A DNA stretch of 45,888 bases from Pirellulaceae bacterium (lineage in GTDB: Bacteria; Planctomycetota; Planctomycetia; Pirellulales; Pirellulaceae), in the NCBI GenBank assembly GCA_028066335.1, contig JALCBQ010000007.1, positions 1 through 45,888 on the forward strand, read 5' to 3'. A program made the position numbers and the translations under genes. Below are positions 1-7,631 of this stretch, piece by piece. Positions within the stretch are counted from its first letter, which is position 1. The number at the start of each line of letters is the position of its first letter. The notes under the pieces were generated by a model. The model did not search any database. It was not told where the DNA came from and saw only the letters and a list, made by a program, of their open reading frames with translations.

Positions 1-74
1 CATATTCGTTAATTTTTCTCAGCTTTGGGTCCCTTTTGGTCTACCTTGGTTCTTGCTAACTTCATGCACAGCCG

Positions 75-1043
75 TTGCATCAGGGGAGGACTGTCGAAAG
101 GACTGGCAAAATAGTCCTTCTTAAAACCGACCGAGTCCTTGAGGGGACTCCCGTCGAAGTCGGTGATTTTATCTATCTCAAACAACCAAATGGTGAAATC
201 GAAATTCCCAAGAGCCAGATTGAGGCGATTTTTAATACCTTTGCTGAAACCTACCACTATCAACTCCAACATATTAACCTCAATGACCAACAAGAGCAGC
301 TCGACCTTTTTTCCTGGTGCCTTCAATATAACCAGCTCTCACTTGCCCAGCAACATCTTCTCGTCCTTCAAAGGATGCAGTGTCCCCCAGATATTATGAA
401 GCGTCTGGAATTACAAATTCAACAAGAAATACAAGTACAAAATCAACAAATTCTAAACGACCAGAACAAGAGCCAAATGACAGGTAACCAGGCGACTGCC
501 ACCGAATCCTTACCTTTGGCCCTTCAGATGGAACTCGCCCTTGAGAATCTTCCTCAAGCCGAAAAGGACGAATTTTTCCAAAGAGTCCAGCCAATTCTTT
601 TCACAAATTGTGCCCAAAGTGGTTGCCACGGATCGGCAAGCCAAAACGACTATCACCTTATACGTCCAACCCCCAATAGCCGGCCAACCTACAAACAACA
701 ACGGTACAACCTTTTCAACACCCTCAAATTTTTAAAATCAGAAGATAACAAAGAGCCCCCATTTCTTCAAAAAGCGGCCAGCGCCCACGGCCCCATGGAT
801 CAGCCCGCCTTTGCCTCACAAGGACTAAAAAAACAGCACGAGTTACTCCAAAGTTTTGGCCAAAAGATTCTCGCTCATCAAGCGACTCTCGAAAAGAGGG
901 AAGCTCAAGAAGACCAAGGTTCGGACAAAATCGAGGAAGACCATATCGACCAAAAAGATGAGTTTGATCCGAAAATTTTCAACGACAGGTATCACTCTAA
1001 AAGGAGGAACCCTCTTGAACGACTACTCATGAAACGTCGCTGA
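75..1043 (+). CDS. planctomycete conserved protein with CxxxxCH haem-like motif
   Basis: The 322-residue reading has two parts. Residues about 10-60 (KIVLLKTDRVLEGTPVEVGD, then GEIEIPKSQIEAIF) match a repeat-like N-terminal region I associate with planctomycete proteins that start with a 'note/gradient' beta segment. Residues about 165-270 carry CAQSGCHG, a CxxxxCH motif like those of planctomycete cytochrome-like proteins, followed by a typical LIRP...RYNLFNTLKFL stretch. The C-terminus is highly charged. Function is unknown; a periplasmic redox or haem role is only suggested by the motif. The start is a TTG at 75 just after an in-frame stop at 57, and no signal peptide is encoded in this frame. 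An open neighbouring frame running in from the left edge encodes a hydrophobic LPWFLLTSCTAVASG-like stretch, so the true N-terminus may be in another frame. Confidence 0.7.
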   Translation: MHQGRTVERTGKIVLLKTDRVLEGTPVEVGDFIYLKQPNGEIEIPKSQIEAIFNTFAETYHYQLQHINLNDQQEQLDLFSWCLQYNQLSLAQQHLLVLQRMQCPPDIMKRLELQIQQEIQVQNQQILNDQNKSQMTGNQATATESLPLALQMELALENLPQAEKDEFFQRVQPILFTNCAQSGCHGSASQNDYHLIRPTPNSRPTYKQQRYNLFNTLKFLKSEDNKEPPFLQKAASAHGPMDQPAFASQGLKKQHELLQSFGQKILAHQATLEKREAQEDQGSDKIEEDHIDQKDEFDPKIFNDRYHSKRRNPLERLLMKRR

Positions 1044-1437
1044 ATCATTTCCTAGGTCTCTCCCTAGTAGAAATCCCTGTTTGCCCACTGATCACCACCT
1101 TCCCTCCTCAAAAAATCATCTCTTCTTTAAGCTCATCCTTTGAAAAATCTCCTCGAATCTGGCCCAGTCCGTCAAAATATGCTACCTTATTACAGTATAG
1201 ACAGGGGACCCATTTTAGCCTCCTACCCCCCAAACACCCCTCGTACATAAATTGTCCCTGAAACTAGGCCCTCACATGCAGAAGGGGTAAATCGGCCCGA
1301 AAATGCCCCCTCTTATCCGTGAAGCCCATTCTCACCCAAAGGCTTATCGGGTATACTGCAACTCTTGCAATAATCCTTCCTTAGCTTCATAATATTTCCT
1401 GATTTTCAGACTTTAAAGCCAATCTTCTAAAACAAAT
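1044..1437. other. intergenic gap upstream of ftsH
   Basis: This 394-base stretch holds no convincing gene in any frame. It is rich in short C runs and must contain the ftsH promoter, but no well-formed -35/-10 pair, hairpin terminator or repeat stands out. Confidence 0.4.
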
Positions 1438-3486
1438 ATGACCAACCCTCCACCATTGCCAGAAGAGCCAAGAAAAGATTCAAACCGACCGATTTTTCGC
1501 AGCTCAAACATCCTTCTCTTAATGGCACTTGCTACCCTAGTCATTTTGCTCTCGGTGAGCGCCTTTGGCGAATCGGTAGAAAAAATCAATTCGACCACTT
1601 ATCGTAAACAACTTGAAATGGGAAATATTGAGTCTCCCATCTCAATTACAAAGTCTCCTAACGGTCAAGCGACTTTGCGGGGAAAGTTTAAAACGTATTA
1701 CGATCCTGCAAAAGACGACATAAAAGACGATTCAACCAACAATGTAAATGACGCCCCTCAAACCGAGGATGGCAAAAAAGAGGGACAAAAATTTGAGGCT
1801 ATCCTTGATTACACAAGCGATAGCGCAAAAGAGTTAAGAGAACTACACAAAGCCCACGGGGTTCAGGAAAACATAGAAGCACCTGAAAACACAGCCTTCT
1901 GGACCACAATGTTTTCTCTGAGTCTCACCGTCGGCCTTATCTTGTTCCTTTTTTATATGTTCCGGCGTGCCCAAAACCAAATGATGGGTGGTGGAGGTGG
2001 TGGATTCCTCTCTAGCTTCAACCAAAGTCCGGCCAAGCAACACGACCCCTCCGACAAACAGACAACCTTCAAAGATGTCGCAGGACTCGAAGGAGTCAAG
2101 GCCGACCTTACCGAGATCGTTGATTTTCTCAAAGAGCCAGAACGATTCCAAAAGCTTGGCGCCCGTGTTCCGAAGGGGGTATTACTCAACGGCCCTCCTG
2201 GAACAGGAAAGACGCTACTGGCCCGTGCCGTTGCTGGTGAAGCCGAGGTCCCTTTCTATAACATTAACGGTTCTGAATTCATCCAGATGTTTGTCGGGGT
2301 CGGTGCCAGCCGCGTACGTGATCTTTTCCGCACAGCGAAGGAGTCTTCACCTGCGATTATTTTCATCGACGAAATCGATGCAGTCGGTCGTCAGCGAGGC
2401 GCAGGGCTAGGTGGAGGACACGACGAAAGGGAACAGACCCTTAACCAAATACTTAGTGAGATGGACGGCTTCTCGCCAAAAGAGACCGTCATTGTTATGG
2501 CCGCCACCAACCGCCCAGACGTCCTTGACCCTGCCCTTTTGCGACCGGGACGATTCGACCGACATATCACCGTCGATCGGCCGACTCAAAAGGCCCGTAA
2601 GGCGATCTTTGGCGTCCATGTAAAAAAGGTACCCCTGGCCGACGATGTCGATCTCGATCGCCTTGCAGCGATTACCATGGGGCTTACTGGTGCCGACATT
2701 CAAAACCTCGTCAACGAAGCGGCTCTATGGGCGACACGACAAAAAAAGACCGAAGTTGAAATGTGTGACTTCGAACATGCCCACGATAAAGTTCTCATGG
2801 GTTCGAAGCGAGAAGAAGAGATTCAACAACACGACAAACGAAAAACAGCTTATCACGAAGCGGGCCACGCACTCGTCGCCTGGCTCCTTCCTGAAAGTGA
2901 CCGGGTTCACAAAGTCACTATCATTCCACGGGGACGGGCACTCGGTGTAACACAGTTAATCCCGGACGAAGATGCCACGAGCATTTCACAGGAAGAGCTT
3001 TTGTCGCGACTGGCAATGATTATGGGGGGCCGTGTTGCCGAACAAATTGTTTATAATGAAAATGGTGCTGGTGTCGAGAACGATCTGGAACGGGCAACCT
3101 CAATCGCGAGAAAAATGGTGACTAAATGGGGGATGAGTCAACGTCTAGGACCTGTCAGTTATAATCTCAGCGATGAAGATCCTTTCCTGGGAAAAGAGAT
3201 GCACCAAAGCCGTATGTTTAGCGAACATACAATGCAACTCATCGATGAGGAGATCGCCACACTACTAGAGCAGGCAACGGCAAAGGCGAAAAGACTCCTG
3301 GAAACAAACCGGGAAAAACTAGAGACGCTTACAAACGCCCTTCTTGAAAAAGAAGAGATCAGCGAAGAAGAGATCGCTGAAATGATTGGCCCGGCTGCTC
3401 GCACTGAAAAGAAAACCACAGACGAACATACCGAAGAACCCTCAAGCAACTCAAAGCCGGTTGCTGAAGAAAAAAGCGAGCCTTAA
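1438..3486 (+). CDS. ftsH: ATP-dependent zinc metalloprotease FtsH
   Basis: Membrane-anchored AAA+ protease that extracts and degrades membrane and short-lived cytosolic proteins as a hexamer. Visible in the 682 residues: transmembrane segment 1 at about 25-43, a periplasmic domain at about 45-150, transmembrane segment 2 at about 152-172, and a Gly-rich linker. The Walker A GPPGTGKT is at 252-259. Walker B ([11 protein letters not shown]) and the second region of homology ([18 protein letters not shown]) follow. The zinc site HEAGH is at 473-477, with the third ligand in the downstream ENDLERAT segment. The tail is acidic and Glu-rich. The periplasmic domain, with an Asp/Asn-rich charged stretch near 75-110, is somewhat long, as is common in planctomycete FtsH. 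Expressed alone: neighbours on the same strand are unrelated and separated by about 290-390 bases. Identification is secure. Confidence 0.97.
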   Translation: MTNPPPLPEEPRKDSNRPIFRSSNILLLMALATLVILLSVSAFGESVEKINSTTYRKQLEMGNIESPISITKSPNGQATLRGKFKTYYDPAKDDIKDDSTNNVNDAPQTEDGKKEGQKFEAILDYTSDSAKELRELHKAHGVQENIEAPENTAFWTTMFSLSLTVGLILFLFYMFRRAQNQMMGGGGGGFLSSFNQSPAKQHDPSDKQTTFKDVAGLEGVKADLTEIVDFLKEPERFQKLGARVPKGVLLNGPPGTGKTLLARAVAGEAEVPFYNINGSEFIQMFVGVGASRVRDLFRTAKESSPAIIFIDEIDAVGRQRGAGLGGGHDEREQTLNQILSEMDGFSPKETVIVMAATNRPDVLDPALLRPGRFDRHITVDRPTQKARKAIFGVHVKKVPLADDVDLDRLAAITMGLTGADIQNLVNEAALWATRQKKTEVEMCDFEHAHDKVLMGSKREEEIQQHDKRKTAYHEAGHALVAWLLPESDRVHKVTIIPRGRALGVTQLIPDEDATSISQEELLSRLAMIMGGRVAEQIVYNENGAGVENDLERATSIARKMVTKWGMSQRLGPVSYNLSDEDPFLGKEMHQSRMFSEHTMQLIDEEIATLLEQATAKAKRLLETNREKLETLTNALLEKEEISEEEIAEMIGPAARTEKKTTDEHTEEPSSNSKPVAEEKSEP

Positions 3487-3777
3487 GTTGTAGTAACCAC
3501 CACTTGATCTGATGTTAGTATCTCAGCTTTACACGTTTGTCAGGTGAACCTTGTTCAAGACTTTGTCTTTGACCAATGCCAACGAATCATCGAACGTTGC
3601 CATCTCCTGTTACAATATTATCGTTCCCGGCTTTTTGACACTACCGAACATTTCAAGAAACTATCTAACTCGCTACCCCCCCCCAAAAAAACTAAAGTTC
3701 GAATAAGAAATGTCCGATATTTTAGGGCGGACAGCTTTATTGGACCTATTATTTCCAGTTTCTAAAGGGAAAGAGAA

Positions 3778-4377
3778 ATGGTTAATGCAGTAGGAGGGGG
3801 CGCAGGGTATCCACAGATGGCGCGGCAGATACGTACGGAGCGTCCTGATTTTTCAAAAGTGGATGCTGATAACAGCGGCGGCGTTTCTAAAGCCGAGTTC
3901 AAGTCGGCATTGGAGTCAAAAGGTGGTCCGGGCAAAGCCGACCGCGCAGAGGAAATTTTCAATAAGATTGATGCGGATCAAGATGGTCAGATCAGCGAGC
4001 AAGAACATGCTACCGCGCTTGAGATGCGTGAGCAGATGTCTCAACTTGGAGGTATGCGTGGCAGCCATGATATGCAGGGAATCCGCGAGCAAATCATGCA
4101 AAAGATCGATGCAGACGGTGATGGCACGATAAGTGAAGCCGAAAGGGCTGCTGGCAAAGAAAAAATGATGGAAATGAGAGCAGCCAGGCAAGCCTCTAGA
4201 AACGCAGAGGGAAGCGAGACCGACCCTGTACAGTCTCTACTAGAGATGCTGGAAGAAAACGAGTCGGAAGAGAGTAGTTCAGACGACGACTTTTCTGAAA
4301 AGCTAAGAACACTAATGCGAGAAAGGTATTCACTTCAAATCAATAGTCCTAATAGCTTAATAGAGTTAACTGCCTAG
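3778..4377 (+). CDS. EF-hand calcium-binding protein
   Basis: A 199-residue protein with three canonical 12-residue EF-hand loops: DADNSGGVSKAE at 29-40, DADQDGQISEQE at 65-76 and DADGDGTISEAE at 111-122. Each has Asp at positions 1, 3 and 5 or equivalents and Glu at 12. The first two form a natural pair; the third is followed by a charged, Met/Arg-rich helix and an acidic Glu/Ser/Asp tail. A purine-rich ribosome binding site (AAAGGGAAAGAG) precedes the ATG. There is no signal peptide or transmembrane segment, so unlike many bacterial EF-hand proteins it is not obviously exported. Probably a calcium buffer or sensor; partner unknown. It stands alone between ftsH and a long non-coding gap. Confidence 0.85.
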   Translation: MVNAVGGGAGYPQMARQIRTERPDFSKVDADNSGGVSKAEFKSALESKGGPGKADRAEEIFNKIDADQDGQISEQEHATALEMREQMSQLGGMRGSHDMQGIREQIMQKIDADGDGTISEAERAAGKEKMMEMRAARQASRNAEGSETDPVQSLLEMLEENESEESSSDDDFSEKLRTLMRERYSLQINSPNSLIELTA

Positions 4378-4994
4378 AGCTTATCTCAAAACATAAGTTG
4401 CTGGGGCACCCTTTTGGAGTTTGCTTTCATAGTTAGATCAGAAAAGAGGTCTGACTCATGATAGATACTCCCTAAAAGATCGTCGTCACTTGACCAATCA
4501 ATCCCCCGTAAGGTGCCGGAGTCTAGGATGGAGTCCATGACAAACGGTTATCTGCAAGAGCCATATCATCTCTTCTAAATCTCCCGGGTTGGGCAATCCC
4601 CCTGCATCTCCCCGGCTATGCTTTTCGGGCAAGCTACCTACTCTCTCTTTATTGATCTCCTGGTCGAAGATTTCTACCTTGATCCCCTCCTCGCTTTTTT
4701 CTACGCACTCGACCAATTGCATGTATCCCACCCAAAACGGCTAAACCTCATTTTCTAAAGCGCACACAAAAAAAGGGAGCCAAAAACCGGAGTAACAAGC
4801 TATTGATTCTTCACTTTGGCACCATTTTTGTGAAAAACAGCCCTGTTTCTGGCAATAATCGCCCTATTTTTCTACCCATATCTGGGGGAATGATGCCCCA
4901 TCTGATGAGCTAATTTCAAGAAGATTTATCAAAGCGAAAGAAAATCTAAGCTAAAAATCTAAGTCACTGATTGAGCCTCTTTATCGACCAGTTT
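4378..4994. other. convergent intergenic gap
   Basis: A 617-base gap between the rightward EF-hand gene and the leftward end of the microcompartment cluster. A 77-codon open frame at 4498-4731 (minus) has no ribosome binding site and no recognisable pattern, so I do not call it. Short A runs occur near 4765-4780. I see no strong hairpin terminator for either flanking unit and no repeats. Confidence 0.4.
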
Positions 4995-5435
4995 TCACAC
5001 ATACCGTAACTCGATAGAGTGCTTTAAAAGGAGGTCCTGTGCCAGTGGTGTTACAATGGTTCCTGTAGCCAAAACAAATCGCTTATACTCCAGATTTGCC
5101 AAGATAAAGCTCGCCGAAAGGACGGGCTTATTGAAACTTTTCTCCTGGACAATAGTACCCGCCTGTTGCCCCTGCTCTAAAGGGTTATCTTTGCAAATCG
5201 TCGTTTTGCCACAACCTTTTTGAGGGTCACTTAAAGCTTGTTCGATTTGATCGCCACCTTTATTTTCCCCGTGATTTACAGAGTTTTCTGAAGAACCTAA
5301 GACTTGACAATCGTCTTTAGAAATCACCTCATCTGTGTTCTCCAAACTGTCTACACCGAGAGAGTTTTTGATCTTTTTCAGCTCGTTAAAGACGGTCTGG
5401 AACATCTCTTTAAGATCATTTGCTTTGACTTCCAT
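4995..5435 (-). CDS. BMC-cluster protein with helix-linker-small-domain layout (possible shell/cargo adaptor)
   Basis: Not a family I can name. The 146 residues fall into three parts. Residues 5-27 form a predicted amphipathic helix with hydrophobic residues at 8, 11/12, 15/16, 19, 22 and 26, which resembles the encapsulation peptides that tether cargo to BMC shells. Residues about 28-100 are a polar, low-complexity linker rich in Asn, Asp, Ser, Gly, Glu and Gln, with a few Cys. Residues about 104-146 form a small conserved-looking domain containing VLSASFILANL and TIVTPLAQDLL, a TPxA+D-type ending that I loosely associate with BMC-locus proteins. It is the last gene of the shell cluster, 51 bases after the pentamer gene, preceded by AAGGGCA before the ATG. 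A structural adaptor or scaffold role is inference from layout and position only. Confidence 0.75.
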   Translation of the reverse strand: MEVKANDLKEMFQTVFNELKKIKNSLGVDSLENTDEVISKDDCQVLGSSENSVNHGENKGGDQIEQALSDPQKGCGKTTICKDNPLEQGQQAGTIVQEKSFNKPVLSASFILANLEYKRFVLATGTIVTPLAQDLLLKHSIELRYV

Positions 5436-5486
5436 TGCCCTTATTTCACTCCAAATTTTTCTCTATCATTTTAGTCCTTTTAGCCT

Positions 5487-5861
5487 TTAATTCGCTTCTT
5501 CGACCTCAGAGTGTTCGACCAAACTCGAGAACCTTAGTGAAGAAGTTTTGCTTGAAACAGCACGATAAATTGCCTCGTGTTCAAACTGAACTCGATCTAA
5601 AATACCGACGACTGCGGCATCGACAGGGCAGTTTTTAAGCTCAGGTAAAAGGTTTACCGAATTGCCCTCGCTAAGAATAACATAGTCGCCAATACCGGCC
5701 CCAAGTGAGTCGACAACGACCATCGTTTGGCCCGTTGTCCGCAGCTGAAAATTTACCTCGTAGTCGGCCTGAAGTGGTTCGACCAAAAGCAATGTCTTCC
5801 CCTCAAGCGAAGAGACTTTTGCAGAGGAAATGAGGGTCCCTGTAATTTTGGCAACTAACAT
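5487..5861 (-). CDS. BMC-P pentameric vertex shell protein (EutN/CcmL family)
   Basis: Pentamers of this family cap the vertices of microcompartments. The 124 residues start MLVAKITGTLISSAKVSSLEGK, the usual first strands. They continue with LLLVEPL, VVVDSLGAGIGDYVILSEG (the GAGxGDxV signature) and VDAAVVGILDRV, the closing strand. That core ends near residue 95, a normal length. About 30 extra residues, Ser/Glu-rich and without clear structure, follow at the C-terminus. A GAAGGAG ribosome binding site lies about 13 bases before the ATG, a rather long spacing. It sits 147 bases downstream of the second hexamer gene, and a hairpin at that hexamer gene's end could lower its expression. Confidence 0.93.
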   Translation of the reverse strand: MLVAKITGTLISSAKVSSLEGKTLLLVEPLQADYEVNFQLRTTGQTMVVVDSLGAGIGDYVILSEGNSVNLLPELKNCPVDAAVVGILDRVQFEHEAIYRAVSSKTSSLRFSSLVEHSEVEEAN

Positions 5862-6002
5862 CGTCTTTCTATTTCTCCTTCGAAAAACCTAACCGCAAGA
5901 GGGTAATCCTTTTCTTCTTGATACCATTTTCAAGAAGGCTCAGTCTATAAAGCTTAGCCTATAAAAAGGCCTGTAAACAAAGGCGGGCAATAGTGAAACA
6001 AA

Positions 6003-6023
6003 GCCTTTCTACGAAAGAAAGGC
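6003..6023 (-). terminator. hairpin at the end of the second BMC-H gene (attenuator-like)
   Basis: On the minus strand GCCTTTC pairs with GAAAGGC (7 bp, 7-base loop), followed at once by TTTGTTTC. The last codons of the hexamer gene form the left arm and its TAG stop lies in the loop. It has the form of a weak intrinsic terminator placed between the hexamer and pentamer genes. Confidence 0.5.
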
Positions 6024-6281
6024 CTTAACAACCTCGGCTGTTGGACGTGGGATAACGTGGCTACCGACGAGCTCACCGACCTTTTGCGAGGCAACAATTC
6101 CAACATCAATTGCTGTACGGACGGAACCGATATCACCGTAGATAACTGTTGTTACCAGCCCATCACCGATGCCGACTCTTTTAACAACTTCAATATGAGC
6201 ACTTTTGGCCATAGCATCTGTGGCGACAACGAGCCCGGAAAGCCCTTTGGTCTCTAACAATCCTACTGCACGATCCATCAT
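6009..6281 (-). CDS. BMC-H hexameric shell protein 2 (PduA/EutM/CcmK family)
   Basis: A single-domain (90 residues) hexameric facet protein. Recognisable features are AVGLLETKGLSGLVVATDAM at residues 5-24, the pore loop VGIGDGLVTT near 37-46, and the YGDIGSVRTAIDVG helix start followed by a closing VGSHVIPRP strand. The pore loop reads GIGDG rather than the GSG-type loop of the neighbouring paralogue, so the two hexamers probably pass different metabolites. A good ribosome binding site (ATAAGGATATAA) directly precedes two tandem ATGs. Order on the minus strand is hexamer 1, hexamer 2, pentamer, unknown protein. Confidence 0.95.
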   Translation of the reverse strand: MMDRAVGLLETKGLSGLVVATDAMAKSAHIEVVKRVGIGDGLVTTVIYGDIGSVRTAIDVGIVASQKVGELVGSHVIPRPTAEVVKAFLS

Positions 6282-6434
6282 TTATATCCTTATTTCTTAA
6301 TGTTTACGAGAAAGCTCTTCACACTGAAAACAGTCCACATTCAGAAGAAACGGGTCTAGAAAAAGCACTTTTCACACTCTTGCCATCGTGTGTTTCAAAT
6401 GCTAACTGGAAGGGTGGCAAAACAAATGCACAGC

Positions 6435-6746
6435 CTAACCTTTTTCCCAATTCGTCAATTTTTTCACAGAAATGGGCAATACAGCAGCGAGATCTTCGTC
6501 GGGGTACGGCAAAACCTGTACATTAACGACTTGACCAACTTTTGCGGCTGCTTCTGCCCCTGCGTCGGTCGCTGCCTTCACCGAGGCGACATCGCCCGTA
6601 ACGAAAACCGAAACCAAGCCACTACCAATTTTGTCCCAGCCAAGATAGCTCACCATCGCTGTTTTTAGCATGGTATCTGCTGCTTCGACCAAAGCAATAT
6701 AGCTGCGTGTTTCGATAATTCCTAACGCTTCCACTGCCTTTGGCAT
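6435..6746 (-). CDS. BMC-H hexameric shell protein 1 (PduA/EutM/CcmK family)
   Basis: First gene of the microcompartment cluster, 103 residues, one BMC domain. It shows EALGIIETRSYIALVEAADT at residues 5-24, the pore loop DKIGSGLVSV near 38-47 (KIGSG as in PduA/EutM-type hexamers), VTGDVASVKAATDAG, and a closing NVQVLPYPDEDL. A short basic tail (SVKKLTNWEKG) follows. The ribosome binding site is AAAAGGAG, 9 bases before the ATG. No BMC-T (double-domain) shell gene and no enzyme gene lies beside it. Upstream on the same strand are purN (217 bases away) and ileS. Confidence 0.95.
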   Translation of the reverse strand: MPKAVEALGIIETRSYIALVEAADTMLKTAMVSYLGWDKIGSGLVSVFVTGDVASVKAATDAGAEAAAKVGQVVNVQVLPYPDEDLAAVLPISVKKLTNWEKG

Positions 6747-6853
6747 ACCTGATAACTCCTTTTAGATACAGTATTATTTATACATTCCGAAACCGATTGG
6801 CCTACACCACCTAGGATACCCAAGTTCCGGATCAAAATTCCCTCTGTCTGCGT

Positions 6854-6883
6854 AATCTACCCTAACAACCAGACCAAAGTCAA
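6854..6883 (-). promoter_or_regulatory. possible sigma-70-type promoter of the BMC cluster
   Basis: On the minus strand TTGACT (6883-6878) is followed 18 bases later by TAGATT (6859-6854), about 110 bases before the first BMC gene. The -10 match is only 4 of 6, so this is tentative. If real, the cluster has its own promoter and is not only read through from purN. Confidence 0.3.
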
Positions 6884-6963
6884 TACAGAAGATTAGGATA
6901 AATATAATTTTTAACAAGAGTTTAGTGTTTACGCAAAATAGACAAAGGATAAAACAGAGATTA

Positions 6964-7596
6964 TTAGCTATCCAAAAGAGTTACTTTTCGGTCGCTAACG
7001 GCAATTTTCCCCAAATAGTACCGTTGCAAGATATCAGGATAAGCACGGCACTCGACCTCAAAGACACGGGCAGCCAACGACGTTACATCATCACTTTTCA
7101 AGACCTCAACAGGGTATTGGGCAATAATCGGCCCATGGTCATATTCATTATCGACAAAGTGAATTGTGCAGCCCGTCACCTTTACTCCAAAGTCGAGAAC
7201 GGCCTGATGAACACGAAGACCGTAATACCCTTTTCCAGAAAAAGCAGGCAAAAGAGAGGGGTGAATATTGATAACCTTGTTTTTAAAATCAGAAGGAATG
7301 AGGATGTGCTGCAAAAATCCCCCCATTACGACAAGCTCAGCACCAACATTTCGGCAAGCGTCAAAGATCACCCCTGAAAAGGTTTCGGTATCTGTGGATT
7401 CCCTGCGGGAAACGATAAGTGTAGGAATATTCGCTTTCTTAGCGTAATCTAGCCCTTTGGCAGAAGCTCGGCTAGAGATAACCAATTTGATGTCGAGGTC
7501 GAGCTCGCCACGCTTTATCACTTCTAACAAGTTCCGTAATGTCGTCCCTCCTCCGGAAATCATAACGACAACGGGAAGCTTTGTCTTTCCACCCAT
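6964..7596 (-). CDS. purN: phosphoribosylglycinamide formyltransferase PurN
   Basis: Transfers a formyl group from 10-formyl-tetrahydrofolate to GAR in purine synthesis. The 210-residue length fits PurN. The N-terminal VVMISGGGTTLRNLL (10-24) is the phosphate-binding loop. VINIHPSLLPAFSGK (109-122) holds the catalytic Asn110 and His112, and DNEYDHGPII (149-158) holds the catalytic Asp. A few extra residues precede the Asp motif compared with the Escherichia coli enzyme. It begins 35 bases after the stop of ileS on the same strand, so the two are probably co-transcribed. The BMC cluster follows after 217 bases. Confidence 0.96.
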   Translation of the reverse strand: MGGKTKLPVVVMISGGGTTLRNLLEVIKRGELDLDIKLVISSRASAKGLDYAKKANIPTLIVSRRESTDTETFSGVIFDACRNVGAELVVMGGFLQHILIPSDFKNKVINIHPSLLPAFSGKGYYGLRVHQAVLDFGVKVTGCTIHFVDNEYDHGPIIAQYPVEVLKSDDVTSLAARVFEVECRAYPDILQRYYLGKIAVSDRKVTLLDS

Positions 7597-7631
7597 TCCA
7601 TTTCTCTCTTTGGCCGATAAGCCTTCTCTCG

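Noticed and set aside
3544-3765. 73-codon open frame between ftsH and the EF-hand gene
   Set aside because: GTG start without ribosome binding site, passes through a C/A homopolymer tract, no recognisable pattern.
4498-4731. 77-codon minus-strand open frame in the gap before the BMC cluster
   Set aside because: No ribosome binding site and no homology pattern; could be real but cannot be supported.
5914-5937. 8-bp inverted repeat (CTTCTTGA...TCAAGAAG) before the BMC-P gene
   Set aside because: No T run follows on the minus strand, so it is not a terminator; too short to claim a regulatory role.
6390-6668. 92-codon plus-strand open frame opposite the first BMC-H gene
   Set aside because: Antisense to a secure BMC-H gene; composition is that of a complement reading.
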